64,000 nt of DNA from Paenibacillus sp. E222 (GCF_013401555.1 NZ_CP058552.1:3162001-3226000), one strand, 5' to 3'. Shown: positions 41,682 to 52,290, counted from the stretch's first letter. Translations and numbers: made by a program. The notes: generated by a model not told the origin, from the sequence alone.

Positions 41682-42155
41682 ATGGCAAACAAGAGCTACA
41701 GTCTAGCTCACACAAAGTGGATGTGCAAATACCACATTGTATTCACCCCGAAGTATAGACGGAAAGAAGTCTATAATCAAGTCAGAAAAGATTTAATCGA
41801 AATATTCAAACGTCTATGTACGTACAAAGGAGTAGAAATTATAGAAGGTCATATGATGCCCGATCATGTTCACATGTTGGTAGCAATTCCACCAAAAATA
41901 GCTGTCTCAACGTTCATGGGATATCTAAAGGGAAAAAGTTCGCTCATGATCTTCGAGAAGCATGCCCAGCTCAAGTATAAATACGGCAATCGAAAGTTTT
42001 GGGCAGAAGGGTATTATGTGAGTACAGTGGGTCTAAATGAAGCAACGGTAAGAAAGTATATTCGTGAACAAGAAGCACATGATCAAGCGTTAGATAAGCT
42101 GAGTGTAAAAGAATACGAAGATCCATTCAGCAGTAACCGGAGCAGAAAGAAGTAA
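41682..42155 (+). CDS. tnpA: IS200/IS605 family transposase TnpA
   Basis: A 157-residue HUH single-strand transposase. The HUH motif is MPDHVHMLVAI (near residue 63) and the catalytic Tyr lies in FWAEGYYVSTVG (near 110). It starts KYHIVFTPKYRRK as usual. The length is normal for IS200 TnpA, so it looks intact and possibly active. The ATG at 41682 has AAAGGA about 10 bases upstream; the longer frame from 41562 runs through the left-end hairpin and is not coding. There is no TnpB gene. Confidence 0.92.
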   Translation: MANKSYSLAHTKWMCKYHIVFTPKYRRKEVYNQVRKDLIEIFKRLCTYKGVEIIEGHMMPDHVHMLVAIPPKIAVSTFMGYLKGKSSLMIFEKHAQLKYKYGNRKFWAEGYYVSTVGLNEATVRKYIREQEAHDQALDKLSVKEYEDPFSSNRSRKK

Positions 42156-42398
42156 AACCAGTTTAACTGGTAAGTGAAAGTGACAAATAACACTGAGCCT
42201 GAACAGCCCTGCTGTCAGGCTAGCGTCTTTAGGCGCAGTTTGGCAACAGGGGGTTATACCCCAAGAGCAAACCACCCGTTGGACGGGTGGTCCTGATTAT
42301 CATGAATCAGAAAAAGCTGCACTTGATGTCTACTTCTGTGTGCTTTTAATGCTTACAGGGTGTTGTAGTTGACTCGATGTTAACGCCAAACATAGAAA

Positions 42399-42438
42399 AA
42401 TACATCGCCGGGGCAGATAAGCCACCTGGCGATGTATT
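42399..42438 (-). terminator. Terminator of the sulfurtransferase gene
   Basis: AATACATCGCC (42399-42409) pairs perfectly with GGCGATGTATT (42428-42438). On the minus strand it is followed by TTTTTC. Confidence 0.8.
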
Positions 42439-42454
42439 CAACATCGATACACTA

Positions 42455-43309
42455 CTATACGTCTCTGTCCGCTTCAGCATTACCTGTTGCCACCGGATTC
42501 CCCTCATAACTGATCCAGTCGCTCCAGCTTCCGGAATATAGCTTCGCATTCGAGAATCCTGCTTCCTCCAGCGCAATGACGTTCGGACAGGCGGAGACAC
42601 CTGAGCCGCAGTATACAATAATGGCATCGTCTTTCCCCAGCTTCGCGAACCGCTCCTCCAATGCCTCAACACCAGACCAGCGACCATCTGCACCAAGCAC
42701 GTTTTTCCAAAAGTAGTTCAATGCACCAGGAATATGTCCGGCCTTGGCATCAATCGGTTCCTCCAGCCCCGCATAACGGCGGGCATCGCGGGAGTCGATC
42801 AACACAGCGCTGCCAGTTACCGAGGCTTGCTGCACATCCTGCACACTAGCCAGCATCAGCGGCTGGATGTTCACCTCAAACGAAGCCGGAATCTGAATCG
42901 GCACATCCGTAGTCACTGGAAACTTGGCATTCTGCCAGGCAGAGAACCCTTCGTCCATGACATACACCTGTTCATGTCCCAGATAACGAAGCAACCACCA
43001 CAATCGCGATGCGTTCATGCCGCCTTGGTCATCGTAGGCAATAATGCGTGCATTCGAGCCGATGCCGGCTTTGGAGAGGCGACTTGCCAGTGCAGCCGGA
43101 TCTGGAAGCGGATGACGTCCTCCGTGCGCAGATACGGGAGCGGATAGATCTTTTTCGAGATCGAGATAGACAGCACCTGGAATATGTCCAGCCTCGTAAG
43201 CTTGTCGTCCGGCATCCGGTTGACCGAGTAAGAATCGGCAATCGGCAATGACCACATCCGGTTCATACATTCTGGCGAGCAGCCAGCGAATGGATATAAT
43301 ATTTTTCAT
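42455..43309 (-). CDS. Sulfurtransferase with two rhodanese domains
   Basis: A 284-residue thiosulfate/3-mercaptopyruvate sulfurtransferase. Residues 1-135 are an inactive rhodanese domain and 150-284 the active one, with the catalytic Cys in VYCGSGVSACP (near 234). CGSGVSAC (CGSGVTAC-like) favours 3-mercaptopyruvate or related substrates, while thiosulfate rhodaneses tend to have CRKGV. It transfers sulfur to thiophilic acceptors such as cyanide or thioredoxin. The ATG at 43309 has only a weak GGCGGTG upstream. Decayed copies of its 3' end occur at 39401-39610, 37580-37640 and probably 34683-34730. Confidence 0.88.
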   Translation of the reverse strand: MKNIISIRWLLARMYEPDVVIADCRFLLGQPDAGRQAYEAGHIPGAVYLDLEKDLSAPVSAHGGRHPLPDPAALASRLSKAGIGSNARIIAYDDQGGMNASRLWWLLRYLGHEQVYVMDEGFSAWQNAKFPVTTDVPIQIPASFEVNIQPLMLASVQDVQQASVTGSAVLIDSRDARRYAGLEEPIDAKAGHIPGALNYFWKNVLGADGRWSGVEALEERFAKLGKDDAIIVYCGSGVSACPNVIALEEAGFSNAKLYSGSWSDWISYEGNPVATGNAEADRDV

Positions 43310-43417
43310 GAAAACACACCGCCTTATATGTAGTGGGATGGATTCAACCGGAATCTGCGTAATGCAGGTTCACAGGTTCCGGTTGTTTTTTTACAAATAT
43401 TCGAATACAAACACAAG

Positions 43418-44362
43418 TTACACCACTGTAGGTTCGATTGGCCCTTTTCCAGCTGCAGGAGCATCTGAGGGAATGGGCTGTGGTTTGGTTTTGCCATACC
43501 GAATGAAGATCCATACCCCGAAAATAATGACAACCCCGGCAGACATCTGAAGTCCATTGAGAGATTCGCCGAGTAGCATCCAGGCTAGTAGAGAGGAAAA
43601 TACAGGTTCCCCTAGAACCCCCATCGATACGGTCGTAGCATTCATATATTGAAGCAGCCAGTTGAAGAGATAATGCCCAAAGATGGTTGGCACGATTGCG
43701 AGCAACAGGAAAATTCCCCACTCGGAAGCCGCATAACCGCCAAACGGGTGACCATTAACCAGATTATATACCGCAAGCGTACAGGCAGCTACGAAAAATA
43801 CCCAGAAGTTATAGGAGAAGGCACTTAGTCCGGCACGTAAAAACTGTCCAAGCAGCATGTGTACCGCCACAGCGATCGTCCCGAGCAAAGAAAGAATATC
43901 CCCCCGCAGCGCTGTGCCTGCCAACTGGAAATCTCCAGCTCCAATAGCGATCGATCCAAGCAGGGCAACGCCCATACCGATGATCATCATGCGGTTAATT
44001 TTGGCTTTGAACAGCCATACGGAACCGGCAAGAATCAATATCGGCTCCAACGCGAGAATCACCGTTGAACTGGCTACACTCGTGAGCCGAAGCGATCCCA
44101 TCCAGAGCAGGAAGTGCAGTGCCAGCATGACGCCGGATGCGAGCAGTAAAGCCCACTGTCTGAAGTTTAAACGCATCATCTCATGCCGATATTTCCACAC
44201 AAAAGGCAGCATTAACAGATTGGTGAGGAACAGTCGGTACATCGCGATGACGGCGACATCGGCTGTGGACCAACGTACAAAGATGGAAGAAAACGAAATG
44301 GCAATAATGCCGACAAAGAATAGCAGAAAGACCGATCTGCCGGCACGGTTCAAGCTAGTCAT
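43418..44362 (-). CDS. EamA/DMT family transporter
   Basis: A 314-residue membrane protein with ten predicted segments in two EamA repeats (about 15-150 and 160-300). Hallmarks are FVRWSTADVAVIAMYRLFLTNLLMLP, LTSVASSTVILALEPILI in the first repeat and NATTVSMGVLGEPVFSSLLAWMLLGE in the second. Such proteins export metabolites or drugs; the substrate is not predictable. AAGGAG is well placed before the ATG at 44362. It lies 108 bases upstream of the sulfurtransferase gene on the same strand; co-transcription is possible. Confidence 0.88.
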   Translation of the reverse strand: MTSLNRAGRSVFLLFFVGIIAISFSSIFVRWSTADVAVIAMYRLFLTNLLMLPFVWKYRHEMMRLNFRQWALLLASGVMLALHFLLWMGSLRLTSVASSTVILALEPILILAGSVWLFKAKINRMMIIGMGVALLGSIAIGAGDFQLAGTALRGDILSLLGTIAVAVHMLLGQFLRAGLSAFSYNFWVFFVAACTLAVYNLVNGHPFGGYAASEWGIFLLLAIVPTIFGHYLFNWLLQYMNATTVSMGVLGEPVFSSLLAWMLLGESLNGLQMSAGVVIIFGVWIFIRYGKTKPQPIPSDAPAAGKGPIEPTVV

Positions 44363-44590
44363 GGGTGTAGCTCCTTCTTGAAGTCAAATGGCGTAAATCA
44401 ATTTATTATACAGGAGAATGCATCCGCAGGAAAAGCGTTGCAAGAATATAGATAAGTAGATTGTAACCGGGCTTGTAACTATTCTGTCATTCTCCAAGGC
44501 CATTTTTCTATTAGTCTTCTATATAGAGACATGAAACGATATAATGTACCAATAATCGGGAAAAAATGAAAGTAAGGAAGTGGCCTGGAA

Positions 44591-45493
44591 GTGAGAGTTC
44601 AACAACAGAGAGCGGGAGAGAGTGGCGGCATTCCGCATAGAACAAGCCGAACCAAGACGCATGGAAGAAGAAAAATCCGGTATGGGAGACTGAGTGCTGC
44701 GCTGGTGCTTCTGGCACTGCTCATTATCGGTTTAACATATGCATTCATTGGCATGACGCACTGGATCAAGGGTTATGTATCACCTCCGCCAGTAGCTGCA
44801 ATTGAACAGCCAACCAAGCTTGGCATGATTGAAATGACACCGGAGTCCAAAGAGGAGCCTGCGCGGTTCCAGGGTCAGGTGCGCAAGCTGGCATACATAA
44901 CGTTTGATGATGGACCAAGTGTATATACCGATCAACTGTTGGATATTTTGAAACAGCATGAGGCAAAGGCAACCTTTTTCATGATTGGACGTCAGTTGAA
45001 TCAACACAAGGAAGCGGTGGAGCGGCTTGTCAAAGAGGGCAGCTATCCGGGGCTTCACAGCATGACACATAACTATAACAAATTGTATAAGAGCGGAAGC
45101 TCCTCTAACTTTGTGAAGGAGTTCAAAAAGGAGCAGAAGATGGTTCAGGATCTGATCGGTTTTACGCCGCATCTGATTCGTGCTCCGTACGGCAGCAGTC
45201 CCCAGATCGGAGAATCCTTCAGGGGTGATATTGCTGCGGCCGGATTCAAAATGTGGGATTGGACTACCGACTCCCTCGACTGGAACCTTCCAGGTCAGCC
45301 GGACAAAATCGTGGAACGGATTAGCAGCAGTGTGCATCGGGATAAGGAAGTGATTCTGATGCATGAGCGCGAGCAAACGGTACAGGCGCTGCCACGCATT
45401 TTGAAACTGCTTGAAGATCGGGGTTATGAGTTTGAGGTCTACGATCCCAATGCACATTGGGTATCCAATTTTAGCGCAGACACCCGCCTGTAA
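44591..45493 (+). CDS. Membrane-anchored polysaccharide deacetylase
   Basis: A 300-residue NodB-homology (CE4) enzyme. Residues 1-35 are basic, and 36-58 (LSAALVLLALLIIGLTYAF) form a membrane anchor, so the catalytic domain is outside. CE4 motifs are ITFDDGP (near 102), LHSMTH (HxxxH zinc site) and RAPYG, and the LMHER motif near the end supplies the final His. Metal-dependent removal of acetyl groups from peptidoglycan or other amino-sugar polymers is expected. The start is GTG at 44591 after AAGGAAG. It is followed by a YkyA-like lipoprotein gene 41 bases downstream. Confidence 0.88.
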   Translation: MRVQQQRAGESGGIPHRTSRTKTHGRRKIRYGRLSAALVLLALLIIGLTYAFIGMTHWIKGYVSPPPVAAIEQPTKLGMIEMTPESKEEPARFQGQVRKLAYITFDDGPSVYTDQLLDILKQHEAKATFFMIGRQLNQHKEAVERLVKEGSYPGLHSMTHNYNKLYKSGSSSNFVKEFKKEQKMVQDLIGFTPHLIRAPYGSSPQIGESFRGDIAAAGFKMWDWTTDSLDWNLPGQPDKIVERISSSVHRDKEVILMHEREQTVQALPRILKLLEDRGYEFEVYDPNAHWVSNFSADTRL

Positions 45494-45534
45494 GAATAAC
45501 AACATAGCAGTTGCAAGAGAGGAGGCACCCCGAG

Positions 45535-46188
45535 GTGCTTAGAAGAAAAAAGATAGCTCTGGCCGGGGTCAGCATATTGCTGGCTCTGCTTGTCAGTGCT
45601 TGCGGTCAGCCACAGGAACCTGCGGCAAATCAAGTCAATCAATTAATTCTTACCGATCAGGAGATGAATCAAAGCCTGAAGGAGCTTGTACGCCATGAAC
45701 GGGAAGACATGGAATTATACGGATCGATACTGAGTAAAGGAAAGAACAAAAACAGTAATCTGGAGGCCTTGCTCGATCAGGCAGACGGACATATTGCCGA
45801 GCGAAGAACACTGCTGGAACAAGCTGAAGCGGTGATGAGCCGGACTAAAGAACAGATGGAAGAGCTGCGAACTTCGTTGGATCAGTTATCTTTTGAAAAG
45901 GAAGAGAACCTGGCTCAAGCCCACACGGTATTGGATCAGTATGAGCAAAGAGCTGCGTCATTTGAAGCGTTTGTTGCCTCCTACAGGCAGAGCCTTGATG
46001 CGGACGAGCAGTTATATGCATTGATGAGAGGCAGTGTGGAGCCCAATTTGGTTAAAATCAAACGTGCGATTCGGGAACGGAACAGCCAATATGCCAAAGT
46101 TGCCGAGTTAAGACAGCAGTTTAACAAGCAGACAAAAGCTTTTAACGGAGCCAACGCGAAGCTTGTGCAAATGGAGCAAGCCAGCTGA
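45535..46188 (+). CDS. YkyA-like coiled-coil lipoprotein
   Basis: A 217-residue lipoprotein with the lipobox VSAC (near residue 23). The rest is almost wholly alpha-helical with heptads typical of coiled coils (EALLDQADGHIAERRTLLEQAEAVM and onward). The length and layout fit the YkyA family of putative cell-wall-binding lipoproteins in Bacillales. The GTG at 45535 is chosen because GGAGG (45520-45524) lies upstream; a TTG at 45511 precedes that site. It probably forms an operon with the deacetylase. Confidence 0.75.
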   Translation: MLRRKKIALAGVSILLALLVSACGQPQEPAANQVNQLILTDQEMNQSLKELVRHEREDMELYGSILSKGKNKNSNLEALLDQADGHIAERRTLLEQAEAVMSRTKEQMEELRTSLDQLSFEKEENLAQAHTVLDQYEQRAASFEAFVASYRQSLDADEQLYALMRGSVEPNLVKIKRAIRERNSQYAKVAELRQQFNKQTKAFNGANAKLVQMEQAS

Positions 46189-46330
46189 GTATTCATGGTG
46201 TCAAAGAAGCATTGAACACTTTCTATGATTGAGCGACGGGTCAGCCGTGTAAGTAATACTAAGCTGTCAAGTTAACAAGTCAGGCAACATGGACAAGCAT
46301 CATTGCGTATAAGCTAACGGAGGTGTTCAT

Positions 46331-47218
46331 ATGCGGAATACGATGAATATTAGTGCATCATTACTTGTTTTGGTTATGGGATTCTCGCTTGTGGCCTGCG
46401 GCAATAGTAGCCCTACTGCTCAACCACCCGCGAATAATACAGAAAAACAGACACCGGCACCAGGGAAGCAGCCTGAGGAAAGTGCTGTGATTGAAGCGGA
46501 AGGCATTTTGACCGGATGGGCAGATCCGCACACGGTTGAAATTCGTGTGAAAGAGGAACCGATGTCTTTCCAGGTGGGTGAAAATCTGCAGAAATCTTTG
46601 GATGACATTGACGACGAAGATTCCGTTCAATTCAAATATGTAGAGAAAGCCATTGAAGGCGACACAACGACCAAACAGCTGGTGCTTACGGAAATCGCCA
46701 AGGTCGAGTCCAATGACGGTAACGGTACGAATGCAGGCGGTAATGTTACATCTAATCGTGCCAAAACATCCGAGCTGGAAGTGACCGTGGAAGGCATGAC
46801 CGAAAAGCGCGCAGTTACACTGGCTCAAGGCAAAGGATACTCATTATATGTGTTTGAACCGATGGTTTACGATGCGGATGATCAAGAATTGACCATGAAG
46901 ATTGATCCGGATTACGAGGTCGAGATTGAAAAACTGCCTTCGGATTATAACCTGAATGAACTGAAGTCAGATGCGAAGAAAGAACTGTCAGAAACTGGAA
47001 TTGTCAAACAATTGAGCGAGGAAAAGCTTAGCAATGGACCGATGAAAGAGGCAAAATTGTTCATGATGTCTCAAAACAATAAGAAAACGGAGTATTTCAT
47101 CGTAAAAGAGCTGGATGGCAATGGATTCGCTTTCCATATCCATGTACCGGTTGGCGAACCTTCAGAGGGCTTCCTGCCTATGGTTTATGCCTCCATCAAT
47201 TCCATCATGAACGAGTAA
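46331..47218 (+). CDS. Putative lipoprotein of unknown function
   Basis: A 295-residue lipoprotein with signal MRNTMNISASLLVLVMGF and lipobox LVAC. A proline/glutamine-rich linker follows (residues 25-50). Next comes a small beta-like segment (EGILTGWADPHTVEIRVKEE, about 55-125), then a second domain (about 140-295) ending FLPMVYASINSIM. No family is recognised with confidence. GGAGGTG is well placed. It follows the YkyA-like gene after 142 bases. Confidence 0.75.
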   Translation: MRNTMNISASLLVLVMGFSLVACGNSSPTAQPPANNTEKQTPAPGKQPEESAVIEAEGILTGWADPHTVEIRVKEEPMSFQVGENLQKSLDDIDDEDSVQFKYVEKAIEGDTTTKQLVLTEIAKVESNDGNGTNAGGNVTSNRAKTSELEVTVEGMTEKRAVTLAQGKGYSLYVFEPMVYDADDQELTMKIDPDYEVEIEKLPSDYNLNELKSDAKKELSETGIVKQLSEEKLSNGPMKEAKLFMMSQNNKKTEYFIVKELDGNGFAFHIHVPVGEPSEGFLPMVYASINSIMNE

Positions 47219-47307
47219 GCGTGCTTTGATAAGGGATGCAAAAATAAATGAGTTACCATTTAGTTCAGTTGTAACATGATCCTGTAGCGAATTGAGAGGT
47301 TTATCAA

Positions 47308-47754
47308 ATGCCAGGAAAAAAGATAAGACATATCAGGGTGTCGGATGCTCATGATATTTATCTGCTGAATCAGGAATTTAACCCGAGTCTGCGTGGATTT
47401 TCCGAGCAGCAGGTTAAGGCAAAGATTGAGGTCATTCTAACGAAAACGAATGATATGATTTTGGTATGTGAGCAGGATAACGAAGTCATTGGTTATATTC
47501 ATGGAAGTCGATATGAGTTGCTTTTTGCCGACTCTCTACTCAACATTTTAGGATTTGTTGTGAAGGAAAAGGCTAGAAATCAGGGCACAGGCAGCCTGTT
47601 GATAGAGTCTCTGGAGCAATGGGGAAAGAATAATGGCTACTCCGGAATTAAGCTGCTGTCTCATCCGAGTCGTACCCATGCTCACCACTTTTATGAACGA
47701 CGTGGATATGTATTTACAAAGGATCAGAAAAATTTCATTAAAACATTTGAATAA
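47308..47754 (+). CDS. GNAT family N-acetyltransferase
   Basis: A 148-residue acetyltransferase. The acetyl-CoA loop is NQGTGSLLIESLEQW (motif A, QxxGxG variant), preceded by strand LLNILGFVVKEKAR and followed by LSHPSRTHAHHFYERRGYVFTKD (motif B). It transfers acetyl from acetyl-CoA to an unknown amine. Single gene with its own terminator. Confidence 0.87.
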   Translation: MPGKKIRHIRVSDAHDIYLLNQEFNPSLRGFSEQQVKAKIEVILTKTNDMILVCEQDNEVIGYIHGSRYELLFADSLLNILGFVVKEKARNQGTGSLLIESLEQWGKNNGYSGIKLLSHPSRTHAHHFYERRGYVFTKDQKNFIKTFE

Positions 47755-47768
47755 AATCATTTGAAAAG

Positions 47769-47815
47769 AGCCGGAAGGAACGATGCGATAAGCATAGGTT
47801 CCTCCCGGCTTTTTG
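47769..47815 (+). terminator. Terminator after the GNAT gene
   Basis: AGCCGGAAGGAAC (47769-47781) pairs with GTTCCTCCCGGCT (47798-47810) with one mismatch, then TTTT. Confidence 0.8.
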
Positions 47816-47947
47816 GCCGTATGTCTATTCAGTTTGCTGAATTCAACCCGTTGACCTATTGTTAATAAAATTCTTTACGGCATATCAAGCCATGTGGGAG
47901 AATGGAAGAAGTTATTTGAGAATTAAATCGCGGAGGAGGGATGGACG

Positions 47948-48871
47948 ATGCTGCATAAGGATCGTTTCCAAGGTTGTTTCATTGGGCTTGCCGCGGGAGA
48001 TGCATTGGGAACCACAGTGGAATTCAGCAGTCCTGGCACATTTGAGCCTGTTACCGATATTGTGGGCGGCGGGGTGTTCAATCTGGCGCCTGGACAGTGG
48101 ACGGATGATACGTCGATGGCCCTGTGTCTGGCAGAAAGCTTGGTGAGAAAAGAGAACTTTGATCCCGGGGACCAGATGCGCAGATATACGAATTGGTATC
48201 AGGTGGGTTACATGAGCAGTACGGGAACCTGCTTTGATATTGGCGGCGCTACTCGGAGTGCTCTTGAACGGTTTGCAGCAACCGGTGAAGCGTATAGTGG
48301 TTCAACCAATCCGATGACTGCGGGGAATGGTTCAATCATGCGGCTCGCACCTGTAGCCATGGCATATGCCAACCAGCCGGATCAAGCAGTGCGGTATGCT
48401 GGGTTGAGTTCCAGAACGACCCATGCCGCTGTTGAAAGTGTGGAAGCATGTGAAGTGCTGGCGGCAATATTGGTTGCAGGGATGCGCGGAGCGGACAAGG
48501 ACGTGATGTTACGGCCTGATACCTGCCGCCAGTGGAGGGAAGAGAAATCTTTTTCACCAGCGATTGAAGAAATTGTTCAAGGATCATACCGAGATAAAGT
48601 ACCGCCTGATATTCAGGGGAGCGGCTATGTTGTTCGTTCACTTGAAGCAGCGTTATGGGCATTCCATCAATCATCGACCTTCGAAGAGGGTGCGCTGCTG
48701 GCAGTGAATCTGGGGGATGATGCGGACACAACGGGAGCGGTATATGGGCAAATTGCCGGGGCGTATTATGGATTGAGTGGCATTCCGGCACACTGGCGAG
48801 AGAAGCTGGCCATGCAGGATACGCTGGTTGAATTGTCGGAGGCATTGTGGTTAAAGGCGGAAGCTAGATAG
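47948..48871 (+). CDS. ADP-ribosylglycohydrolase family protein
   Basis: A 307-residue cytoplasmic protein of the DraG/ARH fold. Metal-binding motifs are GDALGTTVEF, QWTDDTSMAL near the start and NLGDDADTTGAVYGQIAGAYYG near the end, with GNGSIMRLAP in between, so both magnesium sites appear intact. It would remove ADP-ribose from a protein or small molecule. No ADP-ribosyltransferase is next to it. GGAGGAGGG precedes the ATG. Confidence 0.9.
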   Translation: MLHKDRFQGCFIGLAAGDALGTTVEFSSPGTFEPVTDIVGGGVFNLAPGQWTDDTSMALCLAESLVRKENFDPGDQMRRYTNWYQVGYMSSTGTCFDIGGATRSALERFAATGEAYSGSTNPMTAGNGSIMRLAPVAMAYANQPDQAVRYAGLSSRTTHAAVESVEACEVLAAILVAGMRGADKDVMLRPDTCRQWREEKSFSPAIEEIVQGSYRDKVPPDIQGSGYVVRSLEAALWAFHQSSTFEEGALLAVNLGDDADTTGAVYGQIAGAYYGLSGIPAHWREKLAMQDTLVELSEALWLKAEAR

Positions 48872-48896
48872 AAGAGACAGGAGAATAAAACATCAT

Positions 48897-50147
48897 ATGC
48901 GTAAGACAGAATCAACTAAAGCGGAATCCGAAGTTCCGACATCCGCTAAACGAGGGGCGTTTCCCTTATCCCTGTTATGCCTGACGGTAGGGGCTTTTGC
49001 CATTGGCATGACAGAGTTTATTATTATGGGCCTTCTGCCCAATGTGGCTGCGGATTTGAATGTGAGTATCCCTCAAGCAGGGCAGTTAATTACGGGTTAC
49101 GCGCTTGGTGTGGCGGTGGGTGCGCCTGTACTAACCGTGTTCACGCACAAGATTCCGCAGAAAAAACTGCTGGTGCTGCTGATGTGTATTTTTATCATCG
49201 GGAATGCATTGTCTGTTATTGCTCCAACTTACGGGCTGCTCATCTCGGCGCGTATTCTGACGGCATTCGCCCACGGTACGTTTCTGGGTGTAGGTTCGCT
49301 GATGGCAACACGATTGGTTGCACCGGAGAGAAGGGCGGGGGCGGTATCCGTAGTCCTGGCTGGATTAACGATTGCCAACATTATCGGTGTGCCGTTTGGT
49401 ACCTTCATCGGGCAGCAACTCGGATGGCGGTCATCATTTGGAGCCATTACCATTCTGGGCATCATCTCATTGCTTGGTATCATTCGTTTCATCCCGGTGA
49501 TTCAGCAGGGACCGCCAGCAAACCTGGGACAGCAATTCCGGAATTTGGTTCGCCCCCAAGTGTTATTAATATTGCTGATTGGTGCGTTAGGTTGTGGAAG
49601 TCTGTTCGCTGTGTTCACCTATATAACACCAATGCTTGTTGATATTAGTGGTTTTGCCGAGCAGAGCGTGACCTGGATTCTGGTGCTGTTCGGTGTCGGC
49701 GTTACGTTGGGGAATATGCTTGGTGGTCGTCTGGCAGACTGGAAGCTGATGCCTTCGTTAATGGTTAACTTCGGTATATTGGCAGTTCTGTTGGCGGCCT
49801 TAACGTTGACGCTGGACAATCCATATCTCGCGGTAACCACCATATTTTGCTGGGGAGTCGCGGCTTTTGGTATCATGCCAGGCCTGCAAATTCGAATTAT
49901 GAATATGACCCGCGAAGCACCGCTGCTGGCGACAACGTCGAGTCACTCGGCCTTTAATCTGGGCAACGCAGGTGGTGCCTATTTGGGCGGGTTTGCAATT
50001 ACACATACGGGGCTCATCTCGGTACCGTTGTATGCAGCAGTTATTGCAGCACTTGGGTTGCTTGGACTGTGTATCAGTCAGGTGATGGAACGTAAACAGA
50101 CCTCGGCCGAAAATCCAGACGTGGTTAAGCCAGTATCGTTACACTAA
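48897..50147 (+). CDS. MFS transporter, DHA1 family
   Basis: A 416-residue membrane protein with 12 predicted segments. It resembles the AraJ/YdhP/Cmr group of efflux proteins: GMTEFIIMGLLPNVAADLNVSIPQAG in segment 1, RILTAFAHGTFLGVGS in segment 4, and NIIGVPFGTFIGQQLGWR. Sugar-like or drug efflux is likely; the substrate is unknown. The start lies 25 bases after the ADP-ribosylglycohydrolase stop, so the two may share a transcript. Confidence 0.88.
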   Translation: MRKTESTKAESEVPTSAKRGAFPLSLLCLTVGAFAIGMTEFIIMGLLPNVAADLNVSIPQAGQLITGYALGVAVGAPVLTVFTHKIPQKKLLVLLMCIFIIGNALSVIAPTYGLLISARILTAFAHGTFLGVGSLMATRLVAPERRAGAVSVVLAGLTIANIIGVPFGTFIGQQLGWRSSFGAITILGIISLLGIIRFIPVIQQGPPANLGQQFRNLVRPQVLLILLIGALGCGSLFAVFTYITPMLVDISGFAEQSVTWILVLFGVGVTLGNMLGGRLADWKLMPSLMVNFGILAVLLAALTLTLDNPYLAVTTIFCWGVAAFGIMPGLQIRIMNMTREAPLLATTSSHSAFNLGNAGGAYLGGFAITHTGLISVPLYAAVIAALGLLGLCISQVMERKQTSAENPDVVKPVSLH

Positions 50148-50160
50148 AAGATCGTCAAGA

Positions 50161-50207
50161 AAGCCTCAGCCCTCCTGTCTAAAACAGGGAAGCTGAGGCT
50201 TTTTTGT
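50161..50207 (+). terminator. Terminator after the MFS gene
   Basis: AAGCCTCAGC (50161-50170) pairs with GCTGAGGCTT (50192-50201), with an inner CCTGT/ACAGG pair, then T6. Confidence 0.85.
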
Positions 50208-51505
<1,298 letters not shown>

Positions 51506-51981
51506 TCAGTAAGCCTTCATAAAAGGTAGTAATGAGCAGCAGCCTCAGTTCTGTATGGTACAGAGCTGAGGTTTTTGGTATGTGCGTTAAGCCGTCGGCT
51601 TGTTTCTCCCAGTCTTGAATGGCGGGTTCTAATGTTGCTGAGCGCATGTTGAATAGAGCCTTCTTTTTTCGAATATACGTACAACTTCTAGGCTTCTGCC
51701 TACGACTCAGTAGATCGTCCCTGTTCATCTATGTGTTGAGAGGTAAGGGTACATATCTTTCAGACATACGTAGAAGATAAAAGGTGGAAATTTCCTTTGT
51801 TTTCTGTTTAAATGGAAGGCAACATTTTGAGATTTTTAAGAGTCTGGTAATTTCACAGAGGGTGCGGGTTTGGTGTTCCTTACGTTTGAAAAGGAAGGCT
51901 AGGTGTCCAAATAAGATGTACTGGGTTCTTTAGATATTACTGCCTCGCATCAAGGGGTGGAGCTACGAGGGAGTCGATGAC
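51506..51981. other. Intergenic region before the small protein and sigK
   Basis: Besides the terminator at 51541-51576, I see no gene, repeat or RNA. Sporulation promoters for the genes that follow probably lie here or in 52162-52290, but I cannot assign them with confidence. Confidence 0.5.
51541..51576 (+). terminator. Terminator after the esterase gene
   Basis: CCTCAG (51543-51548) with CTGAGG (51566-51571), an inner CTGT/ACAG pair, and TTTTT after it. Confidence 0.75.
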
Positions 51982-52161
51982 ATGTACTACTATAAGGGTG
52001 CGTTCAGAGAAACGGACAATTTTATTTATTTCAAAAGCGATGTTCAATTAGCCGAGAATGATGTCGTGATATTTGGCGAGAAGAAGTATTTTATCGAAAG
52101 TGTTGAGAAAGAATTCCTCATCCTGCAGAAGGTGGGGTCTATCGTTTCAGTAAGTGTATGA
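51982..52161 (+). CDS. Small protein of unknown function upstream of sigK
   Basis: A 59-residue protein starting MYYYKGAFRETDNFIYF and ending SIVSVSV. GAGGGAG (51967-51973) lies 8 bases before the ATG, good support for translation. It has a beta-rich pattern (DVVIFGEKKYFIESVEKEFLILQKV) and no signal or membrane segment. It ends 129 bases before sigK on the same strand, so it may be co-expressed in the mother cell. No family is recognised. Confidence 0.6.
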   Translation: MYYYKGAFRETDNFIYFKSDVQLAENDVVIFGEKKYFIESVEKEFLILQKVGSIVSVSV

Positions 52162-52290
52162 AATCCTGCGGAAACATTTCCTTTTTGAAGTGTACGTGCA
52201 CTTATGGGCCCCTGCCCACATACAATAAATCGACCCTGTTCCCACATGTGCTCAGGCCAGATCGTTGTAAAACTGCAGGAGGTGTCATCT

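Larger units (their letters stand above)
41560..42310 (+). mobile_element. IS200-type insertion sequence
   Basis: About 0.7 kb carrying only a TnpA gene. Subterminal hairpins typical of IS200/IS605 ends are CCACCCGCTATGCGGGTGG (41584-41602) at the left and the related ACCACCCGT..ACGGGTGGT (42271-42291) at the right. There are no terminal inverted repeats or target duplications, as expected for this family. Exact cleavage sites cannot be fixed without a related empty site; the borders given are approximate. Confidence 0.8.

Noticed and set aside
52204..52290. Longer N-terminus for sigK
   Set aside because: The residues do not resemble SigK, and the GTG at 52291 has a well-placed GGAGGTG site.
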